Assembly (NCBI GenBank): GCA_025345505.1
Contig: JANVCC010000021.1
Coordinates: forward strand, 2,564,227-2,628,226
Length of the DNA: 64,000 nucleotides
Source of the DNA: Todiramphus chloris collaris
Taxonomy: Eukaryota; Chordata; Aves; Coraciiformes; Alcedinidae
Direction of reading: 5' to 3'
Of this stretch, positions 47,571 to 58,479 are shown one piece after another (within the stretch, counting starts at the first letter, position 1; every line of letters begins with the position of its first letter). The notes beneath the pieces are model-generated. The model saw only the letters and a list, made by a program, of their open reading frames with translations. It did no database searches and was not told the origin of the DNA. The position numbers were made by a program, and so were the translations under genes.

Positions 47571-47653
47571 CTGTTTGAATATCCACCCTCGGCTTCCCCC
47601 GCATCAAACCGTAAGCCTCATAAATAGGCTCTGGCAGCGAATGCTGCTTTTTC
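47571..47653 (-). CDS. Weak candidate exon of unknown gene
   Basis: The minus strand shows a TTTTGCTTTGGCTTAG acceptor, 83 open bases and an AAACAG|GTAGGC donor. The open frame reads KKQHSLPEPIYEAY then GLMRGKPRVDIQTG. It sits between CRACDL and MGAT4A on their strand. I recognise no family and find no partner exon. The frame stays open beyond both splice sites, so chance or a conserved non-coding block is a fair alternative. Confidence 0.15.
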
Positions 47654-49135
47654 CTAAGCCAAAGCAAAACCCTCCTTCCCATCCTGCTGTAGGGAAGTAG
47701 GTCACAGTAAAATCTGCCTCCCCCCCATCTTCTGTCCACGATCACAAGGGAAGATAAATGATAGCCTCACGTTACTCGGGGAAATAGTGGCAGGAAAAGG
47801 CAATTCAAGCGCTCGGCATCTCTCTGGAGATCAGCTGACAGCAGGACCCACCATCAGAAGAGCCCTGCATCCCGCTGCCCCCAGCTGCTTACGCCCTGCT
47901 CTCTGCTGACAGGCCCATCTCAGCCATGGGATCTGATAGCCAAGGGATGCAGCCACCCCTTGGCAGCAGGGCTGGAAAACAACCAGAAAAAAAAAACCAA
48001 ATCATTAAAGCAAAAAGCAATCCCGTTTGCATACTTGAGGTGAGTGCTGCAGGAAGAGCCAAAGGAGTTAAAAGAAGATGATGCTTGTTTAAAGGAGTGG
48101 CCAGATGGGGAAGGTGATGTCTGCTATGCCTGGACAGGCTCAGGGCCTTATTCTCCTGCCTTGTCTGCAGGCAGCCTGCCCATCAAAATTATCTCCGGTG
48201 CTGAGCGCAGAGAGGACGAGCCAAGAGCTTATTAAGGAGTCTCTGTTATTTCTGCTGAGAAAGGTGGCTTTTATTTTCCTGAAGGGTTATTAACTGAATT
48301 CTCCTCTTGTCATAACTCTGGGTGTTTCCTTTTGCTTTTTCCAGGTAGTCCTCTTTGGTTCTTCGACGCAGGCAATGGTTTGGAGGAGTTTTACTGATAA
48401 GCTCATTAAATTCAGTGGTAGTGGGAAGGAATAAAAACAAGGACTTCTTTGGGAGACGCAATCACCAGAGCACCATGTGAGGCAAACTTGACTTTCCAGT
48501 CCGGAGACTTCCAGTTTCTGATATGGTGTTGAAATCTTTACAGGACCTTGGGCTGTCACTCGCTTAACTAGCCCCATGACTGGAGTTAGAGCCCAGGGAC
48601 AAGTAAATACCTCAACATGGACTGATACCAGCTGCTGGGTGGCAATGGGAAGGTCTTGCTGGATTCCTCTGCCTCTTCCTCATCTCTGATGGGGCCATGC
48701 TTTTCCTCAGTCCGGCCCAAGAGCAGCACAGGTAGCCCAGTTCCCTTGTCTCCTGGAGCTGCCGGCATGGGTGACAAGTGACAGCGTGGCAGCCATGCAC
48801 TGGTAATCCTCACAGCACCCATTGGTGCAAAATGCCATTTTCCAGTAGACAGTAACCAGAGATTTCTTTCTTTTTCTGTTTTTTTTTTTTAAGAAAGTGT
48901 TTCTCAGGCTGAGTTGACTTTCAAAGGAAGGGTAATAAATTACACGCCAATTCTAAATGTTAGAAATCAAACCATATTTGGGAAAAAAACAGGGGCTGCT
49001 TGCTACAGCACGTTAAGATACCATGGTACCAGCATCCTTGAACAGGCTTCAATGGAATTAGCGACCTGCACCGTACAGTATGCAAATAAGCAAAGCAAAA
49101 AGAAATCAACAATGAATGTGCTCCAAGTGAAGGTG
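47654..49135. other. Intergenic sequence
   Basis: Unique sequence with no gene or element that I can support. Confidence 0.5.
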
Positions 49136-49263
49136 GGAAGGAAGGAAGGAAGGAAGGAAGGAAGGAAGGAAGGAAGGAAGGANNNNNNNNNNGGAAGGAA
49201 GGAAGGAAGGAAGGAAGGAAGGAAGGAAGGAAGGAAGGAAGGAAGGAAGGAAGGAAGGAAGGA
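49136..49263 (+). repeat. (GGAA)n microsatellite with a 10-N gap
   Basis: About 30 GGAA units are interrupted by exactly 10 N (49183-49192), so the true length is uncertain. GGAA arrays can bind ETS factors. Confidence 0.95.
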
Positions 49264-52200
49264 AAATTGTCCTCTGTCACTTTGCTTCAGTAATATTTTG
49301 CACACTCTTAGCAGTAGCTGCATTCCTAACAGTTCTTCAGAGGGTGATTTGGGATCCCAGAGAGGGAACTAGCTCAACATCTTCATGAATGACCTCCATT
49401 TAAGCTGCCTTCTGTGAGCTGGAGAGGTTTTCTTCTGGGAATCCAGCCAGAGTACCTAGAGAATTAGAATCTGCAGCAGAGGTGCTGCAAAGGAAGAAGA
49501 TCTGGAAGGGCTATGAACACACATCCCATCAGCCTCCAGCTTCAAAGTGTAACATGATGCAGAGAACTATCTGGGAGTAATTGTTAAAATCTTCACAAGG
49601 TATTTATTTTGTGAAGTCAGACAATGGAAGAGTCCTTGCTGTAAAAACTCAACAGTTCCCATGGCTTGTTGGGCTTCTTGGCAAATGTGGGGAGTGTCTG
49701 AACCTGAGACCTGTGCCCACTTGGAACTGAAATGCCTTCTCCTCTTAAGAGCTGGATCACACAAGGTTATATTCCCCCCTGGGGTTTTCTGAGACATACA
49801 GCACTGCCCAGTGTTCACAAATAACACTTTTTTTTCCCCCTCCATAACACTACCAAAGTTATCTTCAAACAGCAAACACAAAATCCTGTAATTAAACCTC
49901 TGGTACCCACAGCAGAGCGCTCATCACGTATACAAAGCAAACGTTTTGGCAACTTTGTTATGCTCCTTGAGACTACGAGGGAATTAATGGCACTGCAGAA
50001 TTACAGCACGCTGCTTGCTAGGCTGCTGCTGGGTGTTTTCACTGGCAACAAGATTTTATATTCCCTTTCATCTTGGGAAAAAACCAGCGATGGATTTAGT
50101 AAACCTTTTTATACTGTCAAAGGCAACATGGTGCAAAAAACCAAAGCAAAGGCCAGAGGGATATTTTGGCCTTCGAAATTTATTACATTCTGCTGTACAT
50201 TAAAAATCATTTAGCTGTAATTTTTACTTAAAATTGCTAACCGTTAGGAGGTAGATAATTAGGGTAATCCAACCAGTGAACGGCGTAAATCATCAAATCT
50301 AAAGTTTTTCCACTGAAAGACACCTGATATGCTATCTCATTTGCATCCTGTGTGGTCCTTCACCACTGGGGAGGACAATTGCTTGGAGACCATCACCCTG
50401 CTTGTTAAACAGAGAGCCAAAGATGACCCCTGCAGGACTTCTAGGTGGGGAAACTTCTATTTTTCAAGTCCATTTAGTCGTCGTTCTTTGACTGCAATTC
50501 AAACCTTGTTGGTTTATGCACATGAGTCACGAAGGAAGGGTGAATTTTACATTTTATTCCCCTGTTAGATGTTACACACAATCTATCTTGCAGCTGCCTG
50601 AGCAAAACGGATCAGCCTGGGTTAGTCATATTGCTTCTCAGCTGGAAAAGTACAACGACATCCTCAGGAAAGCTGCTCGGATCTGAAAGGCTTTTCTGGT
50701 GGTGTCGAGTGTGAAACACAAATCACGGTTCACACAGAGGAGAAAAATATATTTGTGTTTGCATCTTTCCATTGTCACAGATTGGATCATTTGTCACCAT
50801 TCGACCAAAGAAGAAAACATGGGCTCTGAAATGATTTTCTGCCTACCTGTTGACAAAACAGCCATAGCAAGACCAATTTGCAGGACCCTTTGACTTAGAA
50901 TAAGAAATCAGAGTATGGACCAACACCAGGAGAAAATAAAAATTCTCCTAGCCATTAAGTCAGAGATCTGGGTAGCTAAGTGTCTTCTCTTGCACAAAGG
51001 CAGGGTCATTGTCAGTGCTAGGAGAACATGAAGAAGACAGGTCCACAAAACCACACCGGCTCCCAAAGCCTTTCACAATCTCCCAAGCCAAGGCCCTGGC
51101 TTTCATGTTGAGCAGTACTTGATGGATTTTGTCTTCCACTGATTAGTCTGCCTGCTTTTGGAAGTCAACTAAACCTTTGGTGTCTACAACCTCCTATGGC
51201 AATCAGTTTCAGTGCGATGATGCACAGCGTGAAAAGAAGCACATCGTGTTACCGCTTCTCTGAAGCATATTTTGAGATACTTAAATTCCTCCATAATTAT
51301 GGCAGAACTGGTCAAGAGTTTGTTTCAGGTAGGCCTGAGCAGCCTGTGAGGCTGCAGTGCTATTGCCTTGGAGGTCGGGTGAAGGTTGCTCATGGGTAAC
51401 ACTTCACCAGTCTGGCTGTCACCGCTCCCATGCAGTAATTCGCACCCACTTGGCACGAAAGCCAGAAGTGAGCCAAGCCAGCAGAAACCCTAAGGCAGCC
51501 ATACTTGGACCACATCGCAGTCAATGGCAAAATGCAGAACACTGTCCACCCTGTACTTCCCACCTTGGCATGCTCCCAAATGCTGCACGAGGAGTAGGGC
51601 TGTGCTCCATGAAGAGCTGGTCTCCCCCTCACCTCCTCTCCTTGACGTGTCTGCAAGAGGGGGGAACAGAGAGCTCGTTCTCCTCGAGATGGGGCAGGTC
51701 TTGCCATGGCACCTCTGCCTTCCAGCTCCGTTATTCCTGAGCCTCTGACTATGAAAACAGGAGATAGTTCAAGAGGTTTGTACTCTTCCTCATACAGCTG
51801 AACAGGTCATGGTCCAGGAATTCAGTCACGAGTCAACACAGTTTTAATCATTTGAAACAGGGAGAGAATTGTGAGGGGCCAGATGGAACACTCGGTTACA
51901 TTTCCTGAAAGGAGTGTGGTCTTTGCATGGAGTGGTGAGAATTAGAGAATATAAATTTGTTCTCTTTTTTTTTTTATATATTATATTCCTTTAATACAGG
52001 TTTGGTTTTTTTTCCACCAAGATTGCTACAAAAGGTAATAGCATATCTTAAAATTACACTTTATGCTAATTAGCTATTTATTACAGAAAGGCTGTTTTGG
52101 AGAGAGGCAGTTAAAGATGTTTTTCACTGCATCAGAAAAAGGTCCCTACTTCTACTGTGGGTCCTAGGGCGTGATTTGAATAGCAATAAGAAATGGCTCG

Positions 52201-52496
52201 AGATGAAGGACTGTGCGTGCTCCCCGTTTGCACAACCAACCTTCGGGGCACCGAGCCCAAGGTTGCGTGTCCTGGAATTAAGCTCCTATTTTTGTTGTGC
52301 ATTTACCAGAGAGCTGTCCTGCTGCTTCTGATCCGAGTGTGCCCATAGTGCCTTCTGGGATCTGTCCAAAGGAGGAGTCCCTGGGACAGGGACCTGTCTG
52401 CATCTGGACCACTGACAGCTACTGGGATGGGCTGGAGCGGGTTTGCGCCACGGCTGCACCAGGTCTGCAGGGGCCATGTGGGCTGATGGCTCTGAG
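49264..52496. other. Intergenic sequence
   Basis: No gene found. 'caacatcttcatgaatgacc' near 49376 resembles a CR1 RT block, but the match is too short to call. An octamer ATTTGCAT lies at 50339-50346 in repeat-free DNA. Confidence 0.5.
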
Positions 52497-52602
52497 CAAC
52501 CTGCTCTAGTTGAAGATGTCCTTGCTCATTTCCAATGGACTAGATGACCTTTAGAGGTGCCTCCCAGCCCAAGGCATTCTACGAATCTATGATCCTGTGA
52601 TT
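52497..52602 (+). mobile_element. CR1 LINE 3' fragment
   Basis: 'aacctgctctagttgaagat' followed by 'gactagatgacctttagagg' and '...attctacgaatctatgatcctgtgattt' is a diverged CR1 3' end. Confidence 0.85.
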
Positions 52603-53576
52603 TCAGCAGCCATGCAGGCTGACCTGCTTCATGCAAAGGCTTTGACAAATACAAAACTTGCTTCACCTCCTCCTATTTTTGACGATGAAAGGCAACCTGT
52701 GTGAAAACTGTTATCAGTGTCTTGGAGATTCACATGCTCCAATGCCCTGTTCCTTCGTTCAATACAAAACACAGTTGTCAGCTTTTCCTCCCCACCTCCA
52801 TAGAGAAGACAAGATTTTGAAACTGCAAATGCAGGTGTTAGGAAAGCTGAGGTTTCCTAAAGCCTCCCTATGCTTTTCCAAGAAGAATGTTAATGCAAGA
52901 AGGAAAACCAAATCACGGCTCCGAAGATAAACACGACTAGGGAGGGCAGTGCCGAGGTGGTTGCTTCACACACACAAAGGGAAACGCTTCCCTTAGCAGT
53001 GGGGCATTGAGTTTCACAGAGATTCCCTAGTGGGGTTTGTCATTCGCTTCTTTAACTCACTGAGAGCTATTAAAATACACTCAGAGTGATTTCGGTCCTG
53101 TCAGTCTTGTTAAACAAGAAGAGCCTAGGAGGCTTCATGAGCAGGAGTCCAAAATGGTGGGGGAGACTGAGACCAATAAGCATGAGAGTTTTATATCAAA
53201 GTAGGAAAGTACAGAGTGCTACGTGTTACCATTTGCGGTTTTTTAATGAGAATAATTAAGATTATGTAGGGGGTGATATGTGAAGCTGATGCCACAATGA
53301 AGTTCAGTTTTTGCCAGCATTTGTTTGGACTCTAGCTCAAGTTTTTTCAGTTCTTATTTTTTAACTAAATTCATGTTGTCCATTGCTACTCATCCTGTCC
53401 TCCTAACTGCGACTGATGATTTCACATAAAGCACAGCCAGCTGCAACCACACACATTCAGATGGGAAAGCAACTGGGAATGCACTGCTGAACTCCCAACT
53501 GCAGGTAGTTCCCTGACTGCGTGCCTGCTTGAAACACTCTGCACCCAACGCTGCTCACAGAGCGAGCTGAGGGATT
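52603..53576. other. Intergenic sequence beyond CRACDL
   Basis: Unique sequence after the likely CRACDL poly(A) site. I see no gene. Confidence 0.5.
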
Positions 53577-54168
53577 TTTATTTGTGCTTACACATAAATG
53601 TGAGTACTTGTGCCTGGTGAAATGTTACCTGAGCCCAGAAACTGGACCACTTGGCTCGGAGCAGCAAACCTGCAGCTCAAGCAACACATTTTAACGGCGT
53701 ACTCACTGGCAGCTAGGCATGAATACCTCCATGGGCCAAGCAGCTTGGGCAGAAAGAGCATCAGGAGACTCCAGTGAAACACATCCACAGAATCAGGCTG
53801 TCAGTGCACAGTTTATAAACGAGACAACCATAACAAACAGAAGTTCCCAGCAACAGCAGAAGGTCAGCAAAGCTTAGCAAAGACCCTGTTTTGATGCGAA
53901 CACAGGGAACGCGTAAGGCAAAAGTTGCATTTTCCAGAGGGTAAGTATGTCCTTAGTGTAATTTAAGTAATCCATTGCTGTTGCAAATCCTGATTGCTAC
54001 AAAGTTGAAGGTAAACTTTTTGACTGCACCTATTGCACGCTTTCTCCACAGCTGTACAATAAACCCCTTCTCCTGTATCAAGAGCTTCTTCAAGGTGATT
54101 AGCTGGTCTGCAGAAGTTCTGATGAGCAGTCGACTTAATTATGAAAGAAGCTATTTGTCTGCATCGTT
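53577..54168 (-). other. CRACDL: Probable CRACDL 3' UTR
   Basis: Sequence following the CRACDL stop on the minus strand. The nearest AATAAA (53577-53582, TTTATT on plus) would give a 3' UTR of about 590 bases. Longer forms cannot be excluded. Confidence 0.4.
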
Positions 54169-54314
54169 CTATTTTATGATCTGTGGCATATCACTCCAAG
54201 CTTGTGATTTCTTTTTGGCCAGTTCCATCCATGATGGTTGATCCGGAGCAGCGTTACTGCCTTTCTTCAAGTGGCTTATTTCCTCTTTATCCACCAGAGT
54301 TGGTGATGGAGCTC
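54169..54314 (-). CDS. CRACDL: CRACDL last coding exon with the C-terminal AWSDxPQIIK motif
   Basis: CRACDL (KIAA1211L) is a paralogue of CRACD, which binds and inhibits actin capping protein and so favours actin polymerisation. After a TTTCATTCACAG acceptor, GA completes a Gly codon split by a phase-1 intron. The exon then reads APSPTLVDKEEISHLKKG, SNAAPDQPSWMELAKKK and SQAWSDMPQIIK, then TAG at 54171-54169. The family's C-terminus, as I recall for human CRACD, is EPAWLALAKRKAKAWSDC followed by PQIIK, so the match is clear. I chose CRACDL over CRACD because KIAA1211L is the neighbour of MGAT4A in mammals in this same order and strand. Confidence 0.9.
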
Positions 54315-55134
54315 CTGTGAATGAAACATATGGGCATTTCATGTTTACGTGCTGTGCAGCTATATAGCCTAGTTCTTTCATGAAAAACTTCCCACACCTT
54401 GCCTTATGGTAGAAAATCTTTACAGTTCTCATGGAAGCTTCTTCTGCAATACGTTATTGAGGAGAGAACCATTATGTGCTCAAAAGAATACAACGTTTTC
54501 TTCTCATCACTAATATCTTCTGGATCCTAAATTTACCAAAACCAACGTGATGACCTGGATTTCTTGCTGTGCCCTGTGCTAACATCCAGGCCAAAGAAAA
54601 GACTCTTCTCAATGGCAAGAGCATTAACTTGCAAATTCCTCCCTCACCCAACCCCCAGCTTGCAGGAATTTTATTACCTTCAAAACTTCTGCCCTTCTTT
54701 CAAATATGAGTTTCCCAAAGAGTTTCAAAGTTATTGTGGGAGAGCTTGATGGGCAGACAGTTTGTGATCACATCACTCCAGCTTGCTGAGGAAGCCACAT
54801 TAAAACAGAACGCTATTGAGAATAATTCTGCATGTATTTTACATTTTACTCTGGGATAGTGCATTTGGGACCCTGTCCTGTGGACCGGCCTGGTGCTCTC
54901 TGTTCACATTTCTTTCCACGTGACTTTTGATTACCCCGTAATCAAAGCAGTCAAAAGAATTGCCACCAAATAAAACCAGAGACACTGAGTGCTGAGAAAA
55001 CAGTTTGCCCTTGCGGATGTGGGGCTGGGGAAGAGATCAGGCTCCAGCCCTTGCTGCTTTTCCAGCACTCCCAAGGAAGATTTCTGACCAGGTTGTGAGA
55101 TAACAATCTACATTTTAAGTGTTTTGTTTCCTAC
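54315..55134 (-). other. CRACDL: CRACDL last intron
   Basis: A phase-1 intron of 820 bases with a CCTG|GTAGGA donor and a TTCACAG acceptor. I see no element inside it. Confidence 0.85.
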
Positions 55135-55270
55135 CAGGGACATAATGTGACAGCGAATTGGTTCTCAGCAGCGGCTCCTTCACTTCAGACTTTGTCTCTT
55201 TCCTCTGTTCTTCGGAAGTGGCTTTAGGTGCCAAGTGTGAAGGTTTGCCCCATTGCTGCTTCGTGGACCC
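55135..55270 (-). CDS. CRACDL: CRACDL penultimate coding exon
   Basis: A 136-base exon with a CTGTGCTTAG acceptor and a CCCTG|GTAGGA donor. It starts on a codon boundary (phase 0) after ...EKERTE of the exon at 56995. It reads GSTKQQWGKPSHLAPKA, TSEEQRKETKSEVKEP and LLRTNSLSHYVP, leaving one base that joins GA of the last exon as Gly. The Lys/Glu-rich low-complexity character and the 'R-[TSA]-NSL/NTLP' type word agree with the disordered tail of CRACD proteins. Exact phase agreement with both neighbours is the main support. Confidence 0.85.
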
Positions 55271-56994
55271 CTAAGCACAGAGAGGGATAAAATCCAAGTG
55301 ATGCAGAGAGAATGAGACCAGGCTGGAAGAACATGAGCAAGGGGCGTGGGTGCGGTGCAAAGACTACACGTGCTCATCACACATTGGTCCCAATCCTCTC
55401 ACTTGAGCTGATAACCTGTTCTGAAAGCTCCAGTGGTTTCATGTTAGTGGCTGTGATACTCCACAGATTAAAACTATCCCTCCATACCTTTTATTCATAA
55501 TGGTATCTATGAGTAGGTTATTATAGTCTTCCATGCAAAATATATTCCAAGGCCTTTACACACCTCTACTCACATATGCAGGGTTTGGAAACAGCCCTGT
55601 CCTCTCATACTTCCCTCCCACCTCCCAAATTCTGTAGGCTAGGGCACTGTATTTTTGGATGGTTGGTGGTAAATGAATTTTCCATTTAAAAAAACCCAAA
55701 AAAACTCAAACACATCCTCCCATGGATATTCTTGCTGGTACCAAAAGCCACCCTGAAGTGACAGTGCCTGGTGCCATGTGGGAGAAGGAGAAAGTGGGAG
55801 CAGTACAGTGGCACCAAGCCTCATGCACTGCAGTCAGCAGCATCTTGGCATGTTTCTCTGTTAGCTGATACTGGAAGGAAAACGCGTGGCATGAATTTTA
55901 GGGACTATTGCCAGCTAAAATCTGGAGTTCCCTATTCTGACACAGAAACTGTATTTTGGGATCGTTTAAACCCTTGATGTTTTTAGGTGCTATCACAATG
56001 CTGAGCTTTACTGCAGTTCATCATCTTGCATAAACATTTTGTTAGCTATTATTTATTTAACCACAGCTATTTTTCATCATCTAGAGATCTTCTCTTATTC
56101 CAGGCTGTAATACAGCTATCTGGGTTTCGTACAGCACCATCTGAAGCAAGAAAGTAGGCCGTTGGCACTGGGAATGCTATACTGGTATAGGACACACAGC
56201 TCCTGCATCAGTGCAGGCTTCTTCCTGTGCAGGAGGTGGCACAGGCAGCACCCGCACGCTGTTGCCTCCGTGAGCTCGCCCGGTGCCAGGGAAGCCCTGT
56301 TAGTGTTCTGGATCAATGCCAAGTGCCTCTGCTGGCACAGCTTTGTCATCTGGGAGGATCACTTGCTACAGGTGTCACCCTCTCTTTGCATGGGATCTTT
56401 GAAGAGGCAGCATCAGCCCATGTTCCGTGGCACCACATGGGAGTCTCAGTTACCCATATACAGAGAACCAGAATTTCTATCTTGGCACCGTCTGCAAGTG
56501 CAAAAGCTATTTTCATCCTATTTCACTTCTCAAGGCTCTAAAAATTGTTACCTAGGAGCTTCTGGGACCAAGCTGTTCATTCACTGTTAAATCAGTCAGG
56601 AGGGATAGGAGGTTCAATGAAATACTGTGCTTAGAAGGATAAAGAGAACAAATTCCCTCTGTATTGAGAGATCTGCAGTGTACAATTTAGCACCTCATTT
56701 GGGCTATTTCAGCATTTAACGCACCCGTTAGATCTCATAAGCATGTACCAGGCACCCAATAAATTTTACACGCCTCGCATAGCTCCAGGGTTTTTTTGAG
56801 ATATAAACTGACAATATAGGAACAGGCAGATAACTGCATCTGGAACACGCTTCCGAGAGCAGCGTCTTTGTTACTCGTGATGATGCTCGTTACGTGTCTG
56901 CCATCACTACGGCGTGACTGGTAACACAGCAGGAGACCCAGAGAACACGACAGGAAGGTGATACGAAAGCATCACAAGTTTGTACTCCAAGTAC
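55271..56994 (-). other. CRACDL: CRACDL intron
   Basis: A phase-0 intron of about 1.7 kb between the two CRACDL exons. It is unique sequence, and I see no repeat copy. Confidence 0.8.
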
Positions 56995-57131
56995 CTCTGT
57001 TCGTTCCTTCTCTTCGTTCTGTTTCTCTGCATCTGACGGAACATCCGGAGCCCCAGGTTTCTCTCTGTCGAGGTCCTGCTCCTGCTGCACACCCCTCTGC
57101 TTTTGCCTTGCTATGGAAATCCAGGCTGGCT
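56995..57131 (-). CDS. CRACDL: CRACDL coding exon (third from last), 5' boundary uncertain
   Basis: The secure core reads EPAWISIARQKQRGVQQEQ, DLDREKPGAPDVPSDAEK and QNEEKERTE up to an ACAGAG|GTACTT donor (phase 0). CRACD has a related segment, QPLWITLALQKQKGFREQQ. With the CTCCTGCAG acceptor the exon starts at 57131 in phase 1. The frame stays open further to the right (ALKPITPRFHITMYINN and NLPTERNVPSPAAAG), so the exon may instead start as far as about 57262, right beside the 5' end of a CR1 element. The large central exon of the gene is not in the window. Confidence 0.82.
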
Positions 57132-57276
57132 CTGCAGGAGCGTCGGGATCTCTTCCGGAGTCGCCAGCAGCCGCGGGGGAAGGCACGTTTCTCTCTGTTG
57201 GCAGATTATTTATGTACATGGTTATATGAAAGCGAGGTGTAATCGGCTTCAGCGCACGCTTGCTCGATACTACGGA

Positions 57277-58479
57277 TACTAGGATGGTGTCACTGAATGG
57301 GTAGATGCAGGGAGAGCAGTGGATGGTGGCTGCCTTGACTTCAGCAAGGCTTTTGACACTGCCTCCCATAAGTTCCTCGTGGGTAAGCTCAGGAAGCGTG
57401 GGTTAGAAGGGTGGACAGTGAGATGGGTTGAGAACGGGCTGAACAACAGAGCTCAGAGGGTTGTGAGCAGTGATGCAGAGTCCAGCTGGCGACCTGTAAG
57501 TAGTGGTGCTCCCCAGGGGTCAGTTCTGGGTCCAGTCTTAGTCAACATCTTCATCAATGACCTGGATGGAGGCACAGAGTGGACCCTCAGCAAGTTTGGT
57601 AATGATACTAAACTGGGAGGAGCGGCTGATCCACTGGGAGGCTGTGCTGCCATCCAGCCAGAGCTGGACAGACTGGAGAGCTGGGCAAAGGCAAACCTCA
57701 TGAAGTCAGTAAGGATAAGTATAGAGTCCTACACCTGGGGACTAACACCAACACGTACCAGTACAGGTTAGGGGTAGACCTCCTGGAAAGCAGCTCCATG
57801 GAGAGGGACCTTGGTGTCCTGGTGGACAATAAGTTCTCCATGGGACAGCAATGGGCCCTTGTGGCCAGGAAGGCCAATGGTGTCCTGGGGAGGCATCAAG
57901 AAGAGTGTGGCCAGTAGGTTGAGGGAGGTTCTCCTCCCCCTCTACTCTGCACTAGTGAGACCACATCTGGAGGATTGTGTCCAGTTCTGGGCTCCCTGGT
58001 TCAAGAGGGACAGGGAAACACCAGAGAGAGTCCAACCAAGAGCTACAAAGATGCTGAAGGGTCTGGAACATCTCTCTTGTGAGGAAAGGCTGAGAGCCCT
58101 GGGGCTGTTCAGCCTGGAGAAGAGAAGCCTGAGAGGGGATCTTATCAATGTTTACAGATATCCGCAGGGTGGCTGTCAAGTAGAAGGGGCCAGGCTCTTT
58201 TCAGTTGTGCCCTGGCATAGGATGAGAGATAATGGTAGCAAGGTGAAACACGGGAAGTTCCACCTCAACAGAAGGAAAAACTTCATTGGGAGAGTTGTTG
58301 AGCATTGGAATAGACTCCCCAGAGAGGTTGTGGAGTCTCCTTCTCTGGAGACTTTCAAGACCTGTCTGGATGCTTTTCTGTGTGATGTGCTCTAGTTTTG
58401 TCCTGCTCTGGCAGGGGGGTTGGATTTGATGATCTTTGGAGGTCCCTTCCAACCCCTAACATTCTGTGATTCTGTGATT
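57277..58479 (+). mobile_element. CR1 LINE with RT and C-terminal region, abutting a CRACDL exon
   Basis: About 1.2 kb of CR1, antisense to CRACDL. The first frame (57319-57771) holds RT blocks: [45 protein letters not shown] and [16 protein letters not shown]. The catalytic F-A-D-D of CR1 RT reads F-G-N-D here, so the enzyme would be dead even without the later frame change. The second frame (57811-58395) ends ERNFIG-like [34 protein letters not shown] and CDVL. The 3' end is 'ccaacccctaacattctgtg' plus 'attctgtgattt'. The 5' end, at 'aggatggtgtcactgaatgg', lies within a few to about 146 bases of the exon. Confidence 0.95.

Noticed and set aside
47356-47745. A 129-codon minus-strand frame
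   Set aside because: Kept only as the 83-base exon-like block inside it; the full frame has no start context or similarity.
48914-49372. Open frames across the (GGAA)n array
   Set aside because: Simple repeat translation (GRKE, FLPS), not coding.
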